A DNA stretch of 64,000 nucleotides from Onthophagus taurus (taxonomy: Eukaryota; Arthropoda; Insecta; Coleoptera; Scarabaeidae): positions 39,997,501 through 40,061,500 of the forward strand of contig NC_091966.1 of assembly GCF_036711975.1 (NCBI RefSeq), read 5' to 3'. Under the pieces are notes generated by a model, which saw only the letters and a program-made list of their open reading frames with translations, was not told where the DNA came from and made no database searches. Position 1 is the first letter of the stretch. Each line of letters opens with the position of its first letter. A program made the translations under genes and the position numbers. This document shows, piece by piece, positions 48,348 through 60,470 of the stretch.

Positions 48348-48415
48348 CACGACACAGCACAGCACTGACGACATGCCGCCATGTTGAATGTCAACATGCT
48401 TCGGAAAAAACAAAA
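48348..48415. promoter_or_regulatory. Shared Unr/ataxin-3 promoter with proposed noncoding Unr first exon
   Basis: On the minus strand AACATGGCGGCATG (YY1/Pho-like ATGGCGGC) is followed by TCAGTGCTGTGC and a strong donor GTCGTG|GTGAGTCAG at 48348/48347. This fits a noncoding first exon of Unr. In the other direction ataxin-3 begins 300 bp away. The exon has ATGs whose frame would hit a stop on joining to Unr exon 2 directly, which supports a UTR role. Confidence 0.5.
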
Positions 48416-48714
48416 TTTCATGGAAAATGAAATGTTTTATTGGTTGCTACTGATTATTAAAAGTTGATCTTGAATTTGGTTTTTCGTCGAAAAGTTTAAT
48501 TTATGAGTATTTTGAAAAAAAAATGAAAGTTTCAAAGGTTTAAAATTGATAATTTATTTTTGGGGAAAAACTAAATACACAAAAGTCACTAAAAGTTGAA
48601 TAAGCAAATAACGTGAAGTTGGATGCTTAAAATTTTTTGTGATTGTTATTTCTCGGAGTATCATTAAAAGCTTGCTAAATTAACAAAGGGGTTTATTTTC
48701 GAAATAATAAAATA

Positions 48715-49600
48715 ATGGAAAACATATTCCATGAAAAGGCAAGTCACCAGTTTTTAACAATTATTCAAAAATGACTTTTGTGACAGTTTCAAATTTAGGT
48801 TATGTTGATCATAAATTCCTTAAAAATTTATTTCTTTATTTTAGCAAGAAGGTTCTTTATGTGCCCAACATTGTTTAAACTCCTTGTTACAAGGTTCTTA
48901 TTACACAGCGGTCGACTTAAGCACATTGGCGGAAAAAATGGATGAAGCTGAACGACTTCGTATGGCAGAATGTGGTGAAGAGAGTGAAGAATACAAAAAG
49001 TTTTTAGCTCAACCTTCGGGTAATATGGACGATAGCGGCTATTTTTCCGTACAGGTCATAAGTGCCGCCTTAGAAGTATGGGGATTAGAGTTGGTTCCAT
49101 ATTCAAGCTCTGACGAAAGAGTCAAACAATCGGAACCAGATAAAATGCGAGCATTTATATGTAATTACAAAGACCATTGGTTTACGGTACGGCGAATTGG
49201 TATCCAATGGTTTAATTTAAACTCGCTTTTACCTAGACCCGAATTAATTTCTGATACTTATTTATCTTTATTTTTGGCACAATTACAAAACGATCGATAC
49301 TCGATATTCGTTGTACTCGGTGAACTTCCTCAGTGCGATGCAGATGTAATTTTAAAATCTAAACCAATTCTCCCGCAAACACGTAGCGCAAGAGTTGTTC
49401 ATCATCAAATATCATTAGAAAATGACCCCGATTTAAGAGCGGCTTTAGAGTTAAGTTTAGCAGAGGATGAGGGAAATACTCTGGAAGGGGATGATTTACA
49501 AGAAGCGATACGATTAAGTATGCAATTAAGGAGTGGAGGAGATGACGAAGATGAGGATAGTTTACTTCAAAAAGCGATACATATGAGTTTAGAATGCTAG
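48715..49600 (+). CDS. Atxn3: Ataxin-3-like Josephin deubiquitinase
   Basis: Ataxin-3 is a cysteine protease that trims ubiquitin chains in protein quality control. Exon 1 is 48715-48738 (MENIFHEK) and exon 2 is 48845-49600, giving 259 residues. The intron begins AAG|GCAAGT and ends TTTTAG, so it is a GC-AG intron; only this junction gives the conserved MENIFHEK-QEGSLCAQHC. The catalytic Cys14, His119 (CNYKDHWFTV) and Asn134 (WFNLNS) fall at the same numbers as in human ataxin-3. The Josephin domain spans about residues 1-180. UIM-like segments follow: LRAALELSLAEDE, LQEAIRLSMQL and a third, LLQKAIHMSLE, ending one residue before the stop. There is no polyglutamine tract. A repeat array begins soon after the stop. 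Confidence 0.95.
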
Positions 49601-49689
49601 CATTGATTTTTAATTTTAAAAAAGCATTTTCTTTTTCTTTATTAGTTTGTATATCTTTGTATAATTATGTAATATATCTATATTATTTT

Positions 49690-50980
49690 TTTTATTAAGG
49701 AATTTTGAAATATTGAATTTTTTTTATTTTTAGGTTAAGTTCATCAAATAATTTATTTTTTACTTTTTGAATTAATACTTCGCTAATTTCTAATAATGTA
49801 CAAAATTATTGATTGTCTTGTATACTAATAAAATAACCTTTGTGTTGTATTTTGAGAATTTATTATGATAATAAGATTTTTAAATAAAATAACTTGTGAA
49901 GTGAGGTTAGGTTTTCCTTTAGATGTCAAAAGAATGAATTATAATTTATAATAATTAAAATGTTATCATTATTATTGAGTTTTATTTATTATTCCTAAAA
50001 AATAATAAATATTTTTTTTTATTAAGTAATTGTGAAATCTTGAATTTTAGTTTTAGGTTAAGTTGATTAAATAATTTATTTTTTACCTTTTGAATTAACA
50101 CTTCGTTGATTTCTAATAATGTACAAAATTATTGATTGTCTTGTATACTAATAAAATAACCTTTGTGTTGTATTTTGAGAATTTATTATGATAATAAGAT
50201 TTTTAAATAAAATAACTTGTGAAGTGAGGTTAGGTTTTCCTTTAGATGTCAAAAGAATGAATTATAATTTATAATAATTAAAATGTTATCATTATTATTG
50301 AGTTTTATTTATTATTCCTAGAAAATAATAATAATATATTATAATAAATAATTTTTTTTATTAAGGAATTGTGAAATCTTGATTTTTTTTAATTTTTAGG
50401 TTAAGTTGATCAAGTAATTTATTTTTTACTTTTTAAATTAACACTACGTTAATTTCTAATAATGTACAAAATTATTGATTGTCTTGTATACTAATAAAAT
50501 AACATTTGTGTTGTATTTTGAGAATTTATTATGAAATAAGATTTTTAAATAAAATATCTTGAGAAGTGAGGTTAGGTCTTCCTTTAGGTGTCAAAAAAAT
50601 GAGATAATAATTAAATTATTATCATTATTATTGAGTTTTATTTATTAGCAAATAATATATGATAATAAGTATAATAATTCTTTTATTAAGCAATTGTGAA
50701 ATCTTGAATTTTTTTAATTTTTAGGTTAAGTTCATCAAATAATTTATTTTTTACTTTTTGAATAAACACTTCGTTAATTTCTAATAATGTACAAAATTAT
50801 TGATTATCTTGTATACAAATAAAATAACCTTTGTGTTGTATTTTAAGAATTTATTATAATAATAATTTTTAAATAAAATATCTTGAGAAGTGAGGTTAGG
50901 TTTTCCTTTAGATGTCAAAAAATGAGTTATAATAATTAAAATGTTATCATTATTATTGAGTTTTATTTATTAGAAAATAA
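49690..50980. repeat. Four tandem ~325-bp units downstream of ataxin-3
   Basis: The marker TTTTTAGGTTAAGTT recurs near 49731, 50052, 50395 and 50722. Every unit also has TAATGTACAAAATTATTG, TGTATAC(T/A)AATAAAATAAC and GAAGTGAGGTTAGG. Units one and two are nearly identical; later units are more diverged. Each carries AATAAA, so the array contains repeated potential polyadenylation signals for ataxin-3. Confidence 0.85.
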
Positions 50981-51334
50981 AAATGCTTTTAAACATGTTT
51001 ATACACGATAAAATCACAAGCAGTGTTTCTTTTTATAAAATTGATTTTTTTTGTTTATAAAGGTTAGGTAAAAGTCGAGTTAAATTAAAACCAAATAAAA
51101 ACAAAACGATTGAATTTTATTCAACATGTTTTAACAAACGTTTTCAATTCAACATAACGTACCCAACATAACGAGCGCCCGATAGAAGTGCGATTACGTT
51201 CCATATATACACAAAATAAAATGTACTATGTATTCATGTCCAAAAAAAGAAATAATAAAAGAACTATAAAATCATATCACAATTCTACCTTACAAATTAA
51301 ATTTCGTGCTCGTTTAATACTAATAAAATTACAT

Positions 51335-54300
51335 TTATTGGTATCTTTTCATGAATTCCTTGTGGAATTTCTCGAAAAGCCCCAACATCCTCTTCAAAAC
51401 ATCGGGTTGTGGTAAAATGGTCGTACGGAAATGATATGTACCTTGTCTCTGGCCGAAACCAGACCCGGGAACGATACAAATTCCCGTTTTTTCTAATAAT
51501 TGAAACGCGTAAAACACATCTGGGGCTTGACCCAGACGTTCGGCATCTTCTTTCGCTTTTTCTGGAAGTGTAAATTGCGGGAAACAATACATAGCTCCTT
51601 GAACTGGGTTACAAGAAAATCCTTCGAAAGAATTAAAAGCATCCGCAACCATTTTTGCGCGCAACTAAAACATTTTTCTTAATAATTAAACATAAATGAT
51701 TATTTATAAATACTTTTAATGAATCCAAAACGTCATTTTTTTCTTTAATCCAAGTTGCATAGCTGGGATCTCCTTCTCTTGGATGATTAACAACAGAGTC
51801 AATGACAGTTTGTCCTAAAACGGTGGGGCAAAGCATTGCGCTTAAAGCTTTAAGATACATCTTTTTAACATCAGCGTCCATGTTAATAACCTCTGTGTAA
51901 CCACCACGAAGGCCGCATTCTCCCATATAACCTTTCGAAACCGACATAAAACTTGCTAATTCCATTTTTGAGTAGGGTTCGCCCATTTCAATAAGCACCT
52001 AAATCAAAAATTTCAGAAAAAATTCACTCAAAATAAATAAAAAAGTTAATTTTTAACCTTTTTGAATGAATGAAATTTGGAATTTGGATCATAAACGTTA
52101 TCTTGATATACTTCATCAGCTAATAAAAACAAATTGTGTTTATGAGCGAATTTAATAATGTTTTCGATGTTTTGGCGAGTGAGAACTTGCCCGGTTGGAT
52201 TTCCAGGATTAATCAAAACTAAAGCTCGAGGTAAACAATCGCGTTTAGCCTCTTCAACAGCTCTCTAAAATAAAAAAATCAATTAACGATAATTAATAAA
52301 AAGAATTAAATTAATTACTTCCAATTCATCGATCTCTAAACTCCATCCTGACTCTTCGTTTAAGTAATAACTAACCGGGACCATATCGAATTCAGCTAAA
52401 CTGGCAGTGTAAAGTGGATATTGAGGAATAGGAATCATCACGCCTGCTTTTTTTCCGTCAACATCGGCAATCATCAATTTTAAAATTCCTTTAATTGCAT
52501 CGCTAGCACCTAAATTGAAACAAAAATTGATTTATTCAAATTATTGTATGATAAAAAAATTTACCAGCTGTGAGTATAACATCCTCCCAATTCGATGGAA
52601 TTCCATCCCTTCTTTGAATAAATTCAGCAACATGTCGGCGAATTATTTCAATGCCTGGAGAATCAGTGTAAGAACCAACCGATTGTCCTTTGCATCCTTT
52701 CAAAATCAATTTCGCCTTCTCTTTAACATCAGCGGGAAATCTTGGGTCGTCCAATAATTCTGGTAATGAAACGCATGCTAATAACTGTCGAATAAAAGTA
52801 ATTGGTTTTTGCCCCATCGCGTGGCAATCCCCAATATTTGCTCTAATAATTTCTTTGAAAGGACGTTTTGCCCCCTAGAACGAAATAAATGTGTTAAATG
52901 TTTATTTCAATAAATTTTATGCAAAAAAATGTTATGTAATGAATTTTAATTGCAAATATTTGGTTAATAGAAAGGAATTTAGTGTAACTTATATTTGTGT
53001 TACATAATAACTAAAAAATATTTGATTACAAAAATCGCTTTTTAACTTATTGATGATTTTATAATAATTTCTTTGATAGTTATGAAGACGGCTTATGAGA
53101 TGGTTTATTAATATTTAATTGTATCACTACAATAAAACCAACAAAGCTACCAAGTTTTAATCACTTTATTTGAGTGCTCGTTTAATAACACGAGATAAAG
53201 ATGTATTCGTAATCTTTATTTGTCGCAATTTTGTACGATATAATAATAAAATGTTATTCTATGATTAATAATCATATATTTTTAATTCTTATTTGGCTAA
53301 TAAATTATTTATAATTATTTAATTCAAGGTCTGGTGTTGTCACAGATAAAGAAACGCTATTCTCACTTGTTCTTGTTACTAGAAATCTTAAATCTTTCCA
53401 CTTGGTATAAAATCTGCAAGGTTATGTTGTGGTTGGATGTAGACCGAATTTCGGAAATTCTTTAAATGAAAAATATTTAATACTTTTTGGTATTAAATTA
53501 ATCCATGTAATTTGCCCACAAATATCCTTCATTTTATCGAGGTAATCTTTACCCAGTTAATTTTTTTAAATAATAACTGTCAAATTGTAATGTTGCCAAC
53601 ATAAAAGGAAAATTTTGTTATATTTGAAATCCATTTAGTTTCAAATTGACGAATTTTTGTTATTTAAAAAGATAACATTCAGTTTTTGATTTTATATTTA
53701 GACACAAATTATTTAAATAAAATTAGTTAACTTGAATTATTTAGTTACTAAAAATGTCACTAGTAATCAGAAAAAACGATATAAATTAAAAGGACCCTAG
53801 GTAATACCAACAAAAACCCTAAAAATTTGATTTTGACAGGTATTATTGAAAAATAAACTAAATAAACTGTATTGTTGCATACAATTATAATTTAATGAGG
53901 TTGATCTTTGTGAATTGTTTATTTTTCGCAAATATATACAAGCACGCTTAGCTCTCTTTTAGGAGATGTTTATAAAAATTTGTAACCATATTTGTTTTAG
54001 GTTAGGTTGAGTATATGTCAAATTCCTAATGTTTAAAAGCTTCTTCAAACTTGATAGTTGCTGATTTGTATCAGCAACCTCGAGTACACCTTCAGACCAT
54101 CAGAAAATAAAGATTTCGGCATACTTTCTTGCATATAATGATGTAATTGTGTAAAAATAGACTCGTTTACAGGATTTGAGAGAAAAATGGAAAGAAATAA
54201 CACTTAAATTAGAAACGTCTGGGCTATTCCATGAATTTGTTAAAACACAGTTTGACGTTTTGGATGCAATCTTCTTCAGAAACAAAATTAAAAGATTATA

Positions 54301-57268
54301 TTTTACGACTCACAGAAAGACGAGCACCCAAAGACTTCTCATAATGTCCTCCAATGTGTTATATAATACAAATACATTCTACAAGCTGTATGGTAGACAA
54401 CAGAGCTGGTGAAATCCCTCTAAAAGCAGTAAATTTTTTGATTTAAACCTTTAAATATTTAATCCAAAACACCAACATTGATGTAAGAACTATGTCACTT
54501 CATACTCTTTTAAGAGTAAAATCAAATACTGTGTATCCGGATATCTAAAATTATCTGCAAATGTTAATTACAACCACAACATCTTTTCTGAAATCGTTTT
54601 GGACAAGAATCAAGTCTTTATAATCATTTATATAATTTCTAATTCAAAGCGTGACATGGTTATCGCTGATGAGTGTGATATCTGTTCATTATTTGCTAAT
54701 TACGTTTGCAGGTTGGAGATTGAGTTATTTTATAATCTATATTCAATTAGTTAATCGTCGTAATTATTAAATCTTTACGATAATAAATTATTACCTAACA
54801 TTTTATCTATGCGTGTGATAGCACGTATTGAAAAGATTTTTTAACAGTTCTTTGTTATAGTATCAAATATTACAGATATAGATAGCAGTAACTGGATTTT
54901 CCGAGCCTCTCATTATCTTATCTTTTGGATTATCAGGTCTAAGACATGCTAAAATAACTGCATATTTATCTTTACTCATAATGCATCGGATTATTTCTTT
55001 CTCCATGACGTTGGAGCCAAAAAGAGTATTTATATTTTTGTGTAGTTCAATTTTATGGAGAATTATTTGTCACACTTTTCTTATTCCTCCTTAATTATTG
55101 TTTAACTGTTTGTGTCCAGTGTAAAACTTGTCAAATATCAACCGCTTGGAGTAATCAGATGTTGTGTTGATGCAGTAGAGAGTCCGCTGGATACTTGAGA
55201 CTTTTCTCTGCCCCATCTAATTAATAATTGAAAATCTTAATGTCAATATAAAAACGCTGTATTATTGTTTATAGTAACTTTTTCATCACAATCACTTCAA
55301 TTTAGGCCTGAATTGTCTTTAGGGCGGCCCGACTGTCTATCAAAATGTTTATAGATGCATTTTTCTGTCCCTTTTGTAGGTTCAAAGCGGTGCAGAAGTT
55401 TATAGCAAGAACTTCTGCTTGAAAAATGGTTATATCCGAGCTGAGGGGCAATTTAATGCGGTTATTAGGTCCACTAATACCCATGCCTACTCCGGATCCA
55501 ACTGTCTTTGAAGCATCTATGTACCAGGCAAGGGCTCCTCCTTTTAGTTGAGGCCCACTCTTCTTCTAATCATCCCTGCTTCTAAATATGACCTTATACG
55601 GCTGGCCGAAATTGTATTCTGTCGGTATAAGGTCCGTTTTAATTTCCATCAAGTGATTTAGATGTGTTGACTTGAAGATTTTGAGGTGTACTCTGAGGTT
55701 ACTCTGTATCACCTTGGGTGAAGAGCATATTTTCTGTGATAAGCCTCTTTTTGTATATATAAATCAAATGGTGTGAGGCCGAGTAGAGTTTTATTGCATT
55801 ATAATATGATATCGAATTAATAAACTTTTATTTCGTTACAAAATTGTGTAAAAAAGAAATTTTGAAATAATTATGTCAAAATACATCCTGCCATCTAGTG
55901 GTGAAATTGTCAAAAAAAATTAATTAAATTTAATAAGAATAATTAAAAAAAATATTTGGCTATACACCCAAATTACATTGCATTATAATATGATATTGAA
56001 TTAATAATCTTTTATTTCGTTACAAAATTGTGTAAAAGAAATTTGGAAATAATTATGTCAAAATACACCCTGCCATCTAGCGGTAAAATTCCTAAAAAGA
56101 AATAATTGACTTTAATAAGAATAAATAAAGATATTTGAACCAAGGTCTAATAAATAAAGAAAATATTTGGCTATAGACCCAAATTGATTATAAAAACGTG
56201 TTTGAAATAAACCAGTTTTGAAATGTGATAAATAGTGGATGTTGAACGCAATGTTGGACTTTGAGTGTGCTAATTAATAATTCAATCTGAGACCCGTCAC
56301 AACAAACACTAACAATAAAACTAAATGAAATTTTAGTTTTAAATATCGAATGTTGTATTATATAAATAATATATAGATCAATAATTAAATAAGAAAAAGA
56401 TTAAAGATTATAGCCACTTCAGACATTAAAAACAAAAAAGTTTATCACTTTAATGTAAATATTCGATAAAACTTATAACCTCTCAATGTTTTATTGAGGT
56501 TAAAACTATTTTATTAAAAAATAGTTAATAAGTTGTATTTTATAAACACACAAAGTGTTTAAAAATGAAACAAATTTTTTAAACGTCAAATTTGACATTT
56601 CCCATTTTTGCAACATAACCTAACTTGTTAATGAAAACTTAAACATTAATTTAACTTAAAAATTATCAATAATTTTCACAACTTATCAAATTATATTTCC
56701 TAAATTAAAATTTCTTTTTGATTACGTTTATATTTTATTTCACATAACATATTTAACCAAAAACAAAAAAAAATTAAGGTTATAATTGTTTTTTGAAAAC
56801 AAAACGATTGTTTTTCGTTTTTAAGTAGAATTATTTATAAATGATCTGTTTGTTCGTATGACGTTAACAGATGTTATGTAAAACCAGTATAACGGATACT
56901 TAATATGCTAACGAATAACCTCTTAATGTAAAGATAGAATTGGTATGGGATATTACCTTAGCTAGTTCCTTTTCGAGTTCAGCGGCCCTTATAACAAGAG
57001 GCCCACGAACGGCGTACTCCATAACCTTAATTTGTGGGTTCATATTATCGATGGTTAAAGCTGTTCGATTTGTAGCCATGGTGCGCACGGTTTGATTGTT
57101 GAACGACTTATGACTACCGCAACCATCAGCTGTTCTATGTTTTATATCCCATGCTGTCGCAAAGGACGACGACGACGCCGATAAAACGCTGGAAGATGAT
57201 GATAAATGGCGCACATTTAATCCGTAATAACGGTAAATAAGGGGTGTTAAAGTACGACCGGACGACAT
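51335..57268 (-). CDS. Alanine aminotransferase (PLP-dependent)
   Basis: It converts alanine and 2-oxoglutarate to pyruvate and glutamate. Exons (minus): 57268-56957, 52874-52565, 52509-52319, 52264-52058, 51998-51714 and 51664-51335, all GT-AG and in phase, giving 544 residues. Signatures: [61 protein letters not shown], the PLP Lys about residue 362 in [16 protein letters not shown], and YHFRTTILP near the end. The first ~60 residues are Arg/Ser-rich with few acids, consistent with a mitochondrial presequence. A second ATG at codon 64 (57079) in a strong context (CACCATGG) could start a cytosolic form. Intron 1 is 4.1 kb. The gene runs toward ataxin-3. Confidence 0.95.
53725..53890. repeat. 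Dispersed repeat, related to 36170-36330
   Basis: Shares TAGTTACTAAAAATG, AAGGACCCTAGGTAATACC and CAACAAAAACCCTAAAAA with the Unr-intron copy. It is in alanine aminotransferase intron 1. Confidence 0.55.
55302..55790 (-). pseudogene. LINE RNase H-domain fragment
   Basis: The minus strand encodes [19 protein letters not shown], an RNase H start with Asp, then [19 protein letters not shown] (Glu in FQAE), then [17 protein letters not shown] (Asp in DSRAAL). These are the D-E-D residues of the RNase H domain in I/Jockey-group LINE ORF2. Upstream, a degraded segment reads like the usual LTPLDLYI linker. There is a stop after KTIQA and earlier breaks. It lies in alanine aminotransferase intron 1, same strand. 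Confidence 0.75.
55797..56165. repeat. Two tandem copies of a ~183-bp unit
   Basis: CATTATAATATGATAT at 55797 restarts at 55980. Both copies include TTACAAAATTGTGTAAAA and CCTGCCATCTAG(T/C)GG. The end of a partial third unit (ATATTTGGCTATA, then ACCCAAATT) follows near 56165. The CCATCTAG core resembles the GATGGCGC-type motif seen elsewhere. Confidence 0.8.
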
Positions 57269-57299
57269 GTTGTTGTTCTTTTAGCTTTCACTGAACCGC

Positions 57300-57440
57300 T
57301 TTTTTTTAAATAAAACCGAAAAAAAAAGTGATTTATATTTTATTCGTTCGAGACTCGTTTAAATAAATTTAAGTGCGGGTGGCGACAACCGATGCACGAC
57401 TATTACTGCGAGTACAGTGCAATAATATAGTGGCAAAAGC
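57300..57440 (-). promoter_or_regulatory. Alanine aminotransferase promoter region
   Basis: Upstream of the ATG at 57268, the sequence changes from AT-rich to a CG-containing stretch (GTGCGGGTGGCGACAACCG, CACGACTATTACTGCGAG), which fits a promoter. No certain initiator was identified. Confidence 0.35.
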
Positions 57441-58458
57441 GCACAGAGCCAAATAACTGCTTTCCTAAAAATAAAACTAAGCCTTTGGCAATCTACATGT
57501 GTCAGATGTTATCAAAAGACCACCGTAACACTCAGATAAAACCAAAGACGAGTTTAATTTAATAGTTTGAATTAAATTTCAAATTAAACTGGCACGTAAA
57601 GAAAACCACATACATAAGATAGGGTTAAATATTACTTTAAGACTGTATATTCGCATTATCGATCCGACAATCTGGATATCTTTTAATAATAGTCAAAGCG
57701 ATAAACGCAGCCGAGGAATCTAAAAATAAATGTCATTATGAATTATAAAAGTATTCGGAAGGTATTTTGGCTTTATGTTGCGCCTGTCATTATTGCGTTC
57801 AAAATAAGATGTTTTAATTTGTTGCAAAAACATCTAATGAATATTATTAACGATAAAGTTTTTTTATTTCACTATTCTATTTATTTTAATTAATTATTTA
57901 TTTATTTAAAATTTTTAATAATTTAATTATATAAAACTAGATGGCACTCTCGATTAAATTTTTAATTAATTTCATTTTTATAAAAACGTTATTATTGATC
58001 TAACTAATTCTTGATTAATTTCATTACTTCTTTTTAAGTATTTACTTTTTATATTTTAGCTATTTTTAGAGTTTCTTTACAACAAAGCGTAACCTGGTGA
58101 TTATTAATTATTATTTTAGGTGCGACTATTTAACACTAGATGGCGCGTTTGATTGTAATAATTTATAATTTATCTCGATTTTTATCTAAAAAATGAAATG
58201 GTTAATTTTAAAATGTTTCAAATAATAAATAAAGTTTTGTTTACTTACCGAATTATTTTGCTTTATAAAAATTATTTTGCAAATTAATTTTTTTGTAAAA
58301 ATGCGGAACTGTCATTTTTGACGTATCGTAATTTAGGGAATTTATTTAGGGGAAATGATGTTTATTAAAATATGTTGGTATAATAATTATAATATTAATA
58401 TAAGGTATTATAATTATTATAACTGATTTGAGACGTTAAAAGAAGATGTTTTACATGA
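57441..58458. other. Intergenic, nothing recognised
   Basis: AT-rich DNA between the alanine aminotransferase gene and the tRNA. It contains CTAGATGGCGCG at 58137, one of several scattered GATGGCGC motifs. Confidence 0.5.
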
Positions 58459-58540
58459 GACGAGGTGGCCGAGTGGTTAAGGCGTTGGACTGCTAATCCA
58501 ATGGGCTCTGCCCGCGTGGGTTCGAATCCCATCCTCGTCG
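58459..58540 (+). tRNA. tRNA-Ser (anticodon GCT)
   Basis: An 82-nt type-II tRNA: acceptor GACGAGG pairs with CCTCGTC, then discriminator G. It has the A box TGGCCGAGTGG, anticodon arm TTGGA-CTGCTAA-TCCAA with anticodon GCT, the long variable arm GGGCTCTGCCC, and the B box GGTTCGAATCC. A T-run begins at 58546 as a Pol III terminator. No intron. Confidence 0.97.
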
Positions 58541-58839
58541 GTTGCGTTTTTTTTTTGCATTTGATGTATCTGTATTTATTTAAACTAACTTAACTCGTGC
58601 GAATGTTTCATTATCGAACAACCCTAATTGCAAGTGCCCCACTACCTTCATCAATTCCATTCCACATCTCGAGAATGAAATTTCCATCCTTACTTCCGCC
58701 CTCACGATCATCATTATATACGATGTTTTAGCTGAATTACATAATATACGATCATATGCAATGGGTGCATATGGTATTGTCATTAGTCATTAAATTTATA
58801 AAAATGACTTATCCTGTAATCTTACCTCATATAAAGAAG

Positions 58840-59183
58840 TATTGTTAATACTTGTCTTTTAGAAGGTTTCCCTTCAATCTGGAAAAGGTCCATCATGATA
58901 CCGGTACCAAAGGTACCAAGTCCAAACGAATACTCATGCCTAAGACCCATAGCATTTTGTGTTTCTTATCAAAAGTTTTGGAAAAAATAGTTAACAGACA
59001 ACTGACAGAGTTTTTGGAGGTTGAGCGCATTGCTCCAGTGAATCAGACTGCTTTCAGGAAAGGACATAGCTGTGAAACTGCTCTTAACAATATAGTGGAT
59101 GATATTCTTACTGCAACTGACTCTAATAGATTGACTCTTCTGGAGATGTTGGATTTCTCCATAACATTCGATACTCTAAACTA
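58840..59183 (+). pseudogene. LINE reverse transcriptase, 5' fragment
   Basis: Frameshifted peptide: CLLEG-FPSIWKRSIMIPVP, then SILCFLSKVLEKIVNRQLTE, NQTAFRKGHSCETALNNI and LDFSITFDTLN (the YxDD-upstream catalytic Asp block, LDFSKAFDT in intact copies). This is the RT of a non-LTR retrotransposon. It breaks off where a tandem array begins and its C-terminal part resumes at 60471. Confidence 0.8.
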
Positions 59184-60470
59184 GTGATGGAACGGATAGT
59201 GATTTTGATAAAAATGAAATTAATAAAAAATTCGAAAATATTGTCGATCATTTCAAAAATTTATTTCTCAAGAACTAAAAGTGATTTTTCAAACCGGCTT
59301 ATTGCATTAAAAAGAGGATACTTTAATTAATAATCGGTGATATTTCCACAAGAATCCTTCAAGAAATTAATTTTATAGGGAATTTTGAACATTATCGATG
59401 AAAATTGAAACATCGAAAATTTTATCAAAACTTCAAATATTGTTTTCTCAAAAACCAAAAGTTATTTTTCAAAACGGGTTGGTTCATTAGAAAGAGGACA
59501 CTTTTATTAACATTTTGGAAAATTTTCACACTCATATTCCAAGAAATCGATTTTATACGAATTTTTAAAACTTAATCGACGAAAATTGCAAAATTTGAAA
59601 AAATTGTCGATGATTTCAAAAATTTATTTCTCAAGAACTAAAAGTGATTTTTCAAAACCGCTTTTTGCATTAAAAAGGGGATACTTTAATTAATAATCGG
59701 TGATATTTCCACACGGATCCTTCAAGAAATTAATTTTATAATGAATTTTGAAAATTATCGATGAAAATTGCAACATCGAAAATTTTATCAAAACTTCAAA
59801 TAGTGTTTTCTCAAAAACTAAATGTTATTTTTCAAAACGGGTTGGTTCATTGGATAGAGGACACTTTTATTAACACTTTGGGAAAGTTTCATACTTCTAT
59901 TCCAAGAACTGGATTTTATACGAATTTAAAACTTAATCAGAGAAAATTGCAAAATTTGAAAAAATTGTGAATCATTTCTAAAATTTATTTTTTAAGAACT
60001 AAAAGTGATTTTTCAAAACGGCTTGTTGCATTAAAAAGAGGATACTTTAATTAATAATCGGTGATATTTCCACAAGGATCCTTCAAGAAATTAATTTTAT
60101 AGCGAATTTTGAAAATTATCGATGAAAATTGCTACATCGAATATTTTATCAAAGCTTCAAACATTGTTTTCTCAAAAACGAAAAGTTATTTTTCAAAACG
60201 TGTTGGTTCATTGGAAAAAGGACACTTTTATTAACATTTTGGGAAATTTTCACACTCATACTCCCAGAAATCGATTTTATACGAATTTTTAAAACTTAAT
60301 CGGCGAAAATTGCAAAATTCGAAAAAATTTTCGATGATTTCAAAAATTTATTTCTCAAGAACTAAAAGTGATTTTTCAAAACGGCTCTTTGCATTAAAAA
60401 GAAGATACTTTAATTAATAATTGGTGATATTTCCAAAAGGATCCTTCAAGAAATTAATTAATTAATTGTT
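59184..60470. repeat. Tandem array, ~360-bp unit made of two ~180-bp halves
   Basis: The marker TTATTTCTCAAGAACTAAAAG recurs near 59260, 59620, 59982 and 60344. A diverged partner, TTTTCTCAAAAACCAAAAG, recurs near 59440, 59800 and 60162. The halves also share GAT(A)CTTT(A/T)ATTAA and AAGAAAT(T/C)(A/G)ATTTTAT, so the 360-bp unit is itself a duplicated 180-bp unit. The array lies between two parts of one LINE. Confidence 0.9.

Noticed and set aside
48349-48415. Coding first exon of Unr starting at ATGTTGACATTC
   Set aside because: Joined to exon 2 at 40552 it gives an immediate stop (TGG TAA). The 46577-46676 exon fits in phase and by conservation, so this is more likely a noncoding exon.
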